Assembly: GCF_002355435.1 (NCBI RefSeq)
Contig: NZ_AP017313.1
Span: 5,022,001-5,086,000, forward strand
Source of the DNA: Mucilaginibacter gotjawali
Lineage (GTDB): Bacteria; Bacteroidota; Bacteroidia; Sphingobacteriales; Sphingobacteriaceae
Reading direction: 5' to 3'
Length of the DNA: 64,000 nucleotides
Shown here: in pieces, positions 62,323 through 64,000 of the stretch
How positions within the stretch are numbered: position 1 is the first letter of the stretch
How the letters are laid out: the number at the start of each line of letters is the position of its first letter
Translations under genes and position numbers: made by a program
The notes under the pieces: model-generated
Database searches by the model: none
What the model was told of the DNA's origin: nothing
The model's input: only the letters and a program-made list of their open reading frames with translations

Positions 62323-64000
62323 CAGAATCCTAACTTCTTATCCACATCATTTGTTCCCTGCTGCTGCTGTTTATAGGCATTACAATCTAAAGTAATGGTC
62401 ATGTTTTTTGGGGCGTCAAAATCAACATTTTTTTTGATCCCAAGGGCCGGATTGGCATAAACCCTTTTCATAAATCCTGCAAATATAGGCAGGGCCGAAT
62501 TGGCGCCTTCGCCAAGCCTTGTTGACCGGAAGTGAATATCCCGGTCTTCGCAGCCTGACCATACACCGGTAACCAATTGCGGTGTTATCCCAATAAACCA
62601 GCCGTCGGAGTTTTCCTGGGTGGTACCGGTTTTACCGCCAATAGGGTTATTTAAGCCATATTTATACTTTAACCTTGATCCTGTACCATCTTCTATTACT
62701 CCTTTCAGCATATAGGTCATTACGTAAGCGCTTTGCGCATCCATCGCCTGCACCACTTTAGGGGTATGGGTATAAACCACGTTGCCATTTTTATCTTCAA
62801 TACGCAAAATAAATGTGGGCTCAGTCCAGGTGCCGTGGTTGGCAAATACCGAATAAGCGCCTGTCATATCAAATACCGAAGCATTAAATACACCCAAACA
62901 AATTGATGGATATGGCGGTACATCGCTGGTAACGCCCATCTTTTTGATCAGCTCCATTACGGGTGTTGGTTTCACTTCATTCATTACATAGGCCGTTACA
63001 TAATTTTGCGAATGCGCCAGCGCTGTTCTCAGCGAGATAGCCCCCGGCAGCGTTTCAGTAGGCGATGAACCCGGCGTCCAGCCGTCAATCGTAACCGGTA
63101 CATTATCCACTTCCTGGCAGGGCGAAAAGCCATTTTCGATGGCAACGGCATAGGTAAACGGTTTGGCGGTTGAACCCACCTGCCGTGTGCCAACTTTAAC
63201 CTGGTCGTATTTAAAATGTTCAAAATCTGTGCCGCCTACCCAGGCCTTTACATAGCCGGTGGTTGGGTCCATGCTCATCAGGGCATTGCGCAACATCATT
63301 TTTGAGTATAATATCGAATCAATTGGCTTCATCAGCGTATCAATATCTCCCCGCCAGGTAAATAACTCCAGGCTGTCGGGTGTATCAAAATTTTGCCTGA
63401 TCTCGTCTTCTGATTTACCCTGCAACTCCAATTGCTTGTACCTGTCAGACCGGTACATCCCTTCGTCGAGCAATAATTTAAAATTCTTGATGCTTTTCCA
63501 CCGGCTAACCCCTTTCCATTGATCATTGAACTGACCTTGTAACTGGGGCATATACTCGCGCTGTGCTTCTTCCGCATATTGCTGCATTGTAGCGTCAATG
63601 GTGGTATATATTTTTAAACCGTCGCGGTCAAGGTCATATGGGGTGCCGTCTGACCGGACAATATTCTGGTTTTTAAAGATCTTTTGGATCTCCTGTTTCA
63701 GTACCGCCCTGAAATATGGCGCCGGCCCTTCGTTATGGTTCATCGGGTTAAAGTCGATCCCCAATGGTTTGCTTTTAAACTCCTGCAACTGGCCATCGGT
63801 TAGATAGCCTTGTTTCTCCATCAAGCCAAGGATCAGGTTTCGCCGGTTTAGCGCCCTGTCCGGATGCCGTATGGGTGAGTAAACACCGGGACCCTTAACC
63901 ATACCAACCAACACAGCCGCCTGGTCGGGCGTAAGTTTATCAGGGGTAACATTAAAGTAGGTATGCGCAGCAGATTTGATACCAAAAGTATTGTAAGCGC
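62322..64000 (-). CDS. Class A penicillin-binding protein (PBP1A-like), 5' end beyond window
   Basis: At least 558 residues of a bifunctional peptidoglycan synthase. The visible N-terminal part is the end of the glycosyltransferase domain (YNTFGIKSAAHTYF, TPDQAAVLVGMVKGPGVYSP). The transpeptidase domain has catalytic STAK (VGSTAKPFTYAVA), SQN (LAHSQNYVTAYV) and KTG (GGKTGTTQENSDG). The start and the catalytic Glu of the glycosyltransferase lie off the window. Confidence 0.95.
   Translation of the reverse strand, partial: AYNTFGIKSAAHTYFNVTPDKLTPDQAAVLVGMVKGPGVYSPIRHPDRALNRRNLILGLMEKQGYLTDGQLQEFKSKPLGIDFNPMNHNEGPAPYFRAVLKQEIQKIFKNQNIVRSDGTPYDLDRDGLKIYTTIDATMQQYAEEAQREYMPQLQGQFNDQWKGVSRWKSIKNFKLLLDEGMYRSDRYKQLELQGKSEDEIRQNFDTPDSLELFTWRGDIDTLMKPIDSILYSKMMLRNALMSMDPTTGYVKAWVGGTDFEHFKYDQVKVGTRQVGSTAKPFTYAVAIENGFSPCQEVDNVPVTIDGWTPGSSPTETLPGAISLRTALAHSQNYVTAYVMNEVKPTPVMELIKKMGVTSDVPPYPSICLGVFNASVFDMTGAYSVFANHGTWTEPTFILRIEDKNGNVVYTHTPKVVQAMDAQSAYVMTYMLKGVIEDGTGSRLKYKYGLNNPIGGKTGTTQENSDGWFIGITPQLVTGVWSGCEDRDIHFRSTRLGEGANSALPIFAGFMKRVYANPALGIKKNVDFDAPKNMTITLDCNAYKQQQQGTNDVDKKLGF

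Noticed and set aside
1..64000. CRISPR array, tRNA or rRNA genes
   Set aside because: I found no regularly spaced direct repeats with unique spacers and no tRNA-like cloverleaf or rRNA sequence.

Overview
The window looks like the chromosome of a Bacteroidota bacterium of the Sphingobacteriaceae, most likely Mucilaginibacter or a close relative. The support is a gldKLMN type IX secretion/gliding cluster, several promoters with the Bacteroidota -7 element TAnnTTTG, a DASH-type photolyase, a LytS/LytTR-type regulatory pair, and protein sequences that read like that family. The genus is inferred from family resemblance and was not tested by a search. I saw no rRNA, tRNA or CRISPR.

Region 1 (1-22.8 kb) is core chromosome. 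It holds the 5' end of an AarF/UbiB kinase gene, a TetR-like/HAD gene pair, a cryptochrome-DASH photolyase, the 2-oxoglutarate dehydrogenase genes sucA and sucB (E2 with two lipoyl domains), a secreted beta-lactamase-fold hydrolase, a PfkB sugar kinase, a VWA/VOC/MoxR-type AAA+ cluster, a metallophosphoesterase split by a single-base frameshift, a UbiA-like membrane protein, two tandem JmjC/cupin-8 genes, a fasciclin protein and hemW. The spacers are rich in repeats: a structured interspersed element in four copies, a 331-bp direct duplication, and spacer-specific word repeats.

Region 2 (22.9-42.2 kb) is a mosaic mobile island. It starts with a tyrosine integrase next to an att-like 20-mer. 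It carries an excisionase-type HTH protein, a Toprim/primase protein, MobC and a MOBP-type relaxase, an antitoxin/zeta-toxin pair, a histidine phosphatase, a CPA1 antiporter, an IS21-family insertion (istA/istB), a metallophosphoesterase and an AlbA_2/Schlafen-type ATP-binding protein. Two further copies of the att-like 20-mer (39.57 and 41.95 kb) bracket an AraC regulator and a two-domain SnoaL-like protein. The last copy is joined to a degraded integrase.

Region 3 (42.6-49.7 kb) is a TolC / membrane-fusion protein / MacB-type ABC efflux operon. A small exported protein follows it, and a convergent sensor kinase/LytTR regulator pair may control it. Region 4 (50.0-64.0 kb) has a large secreted glutaminase-family protein, a DUF4271 membrane protein with a HemD-like gene, gldK-gldL-gldM-gldN, uvrC, a four-helix-bundle (S23/IVP-type) gene between inverted repeats, and a class A penicillin-binding protein running off the end. 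gldN is interrupted by a one-base shift at an A6 run, and the metallophosphoesterase at 16.2 kb by one at a T7 run. The two together raise the possibility of homopolymer sequencing errors, or of real slippage mutations.
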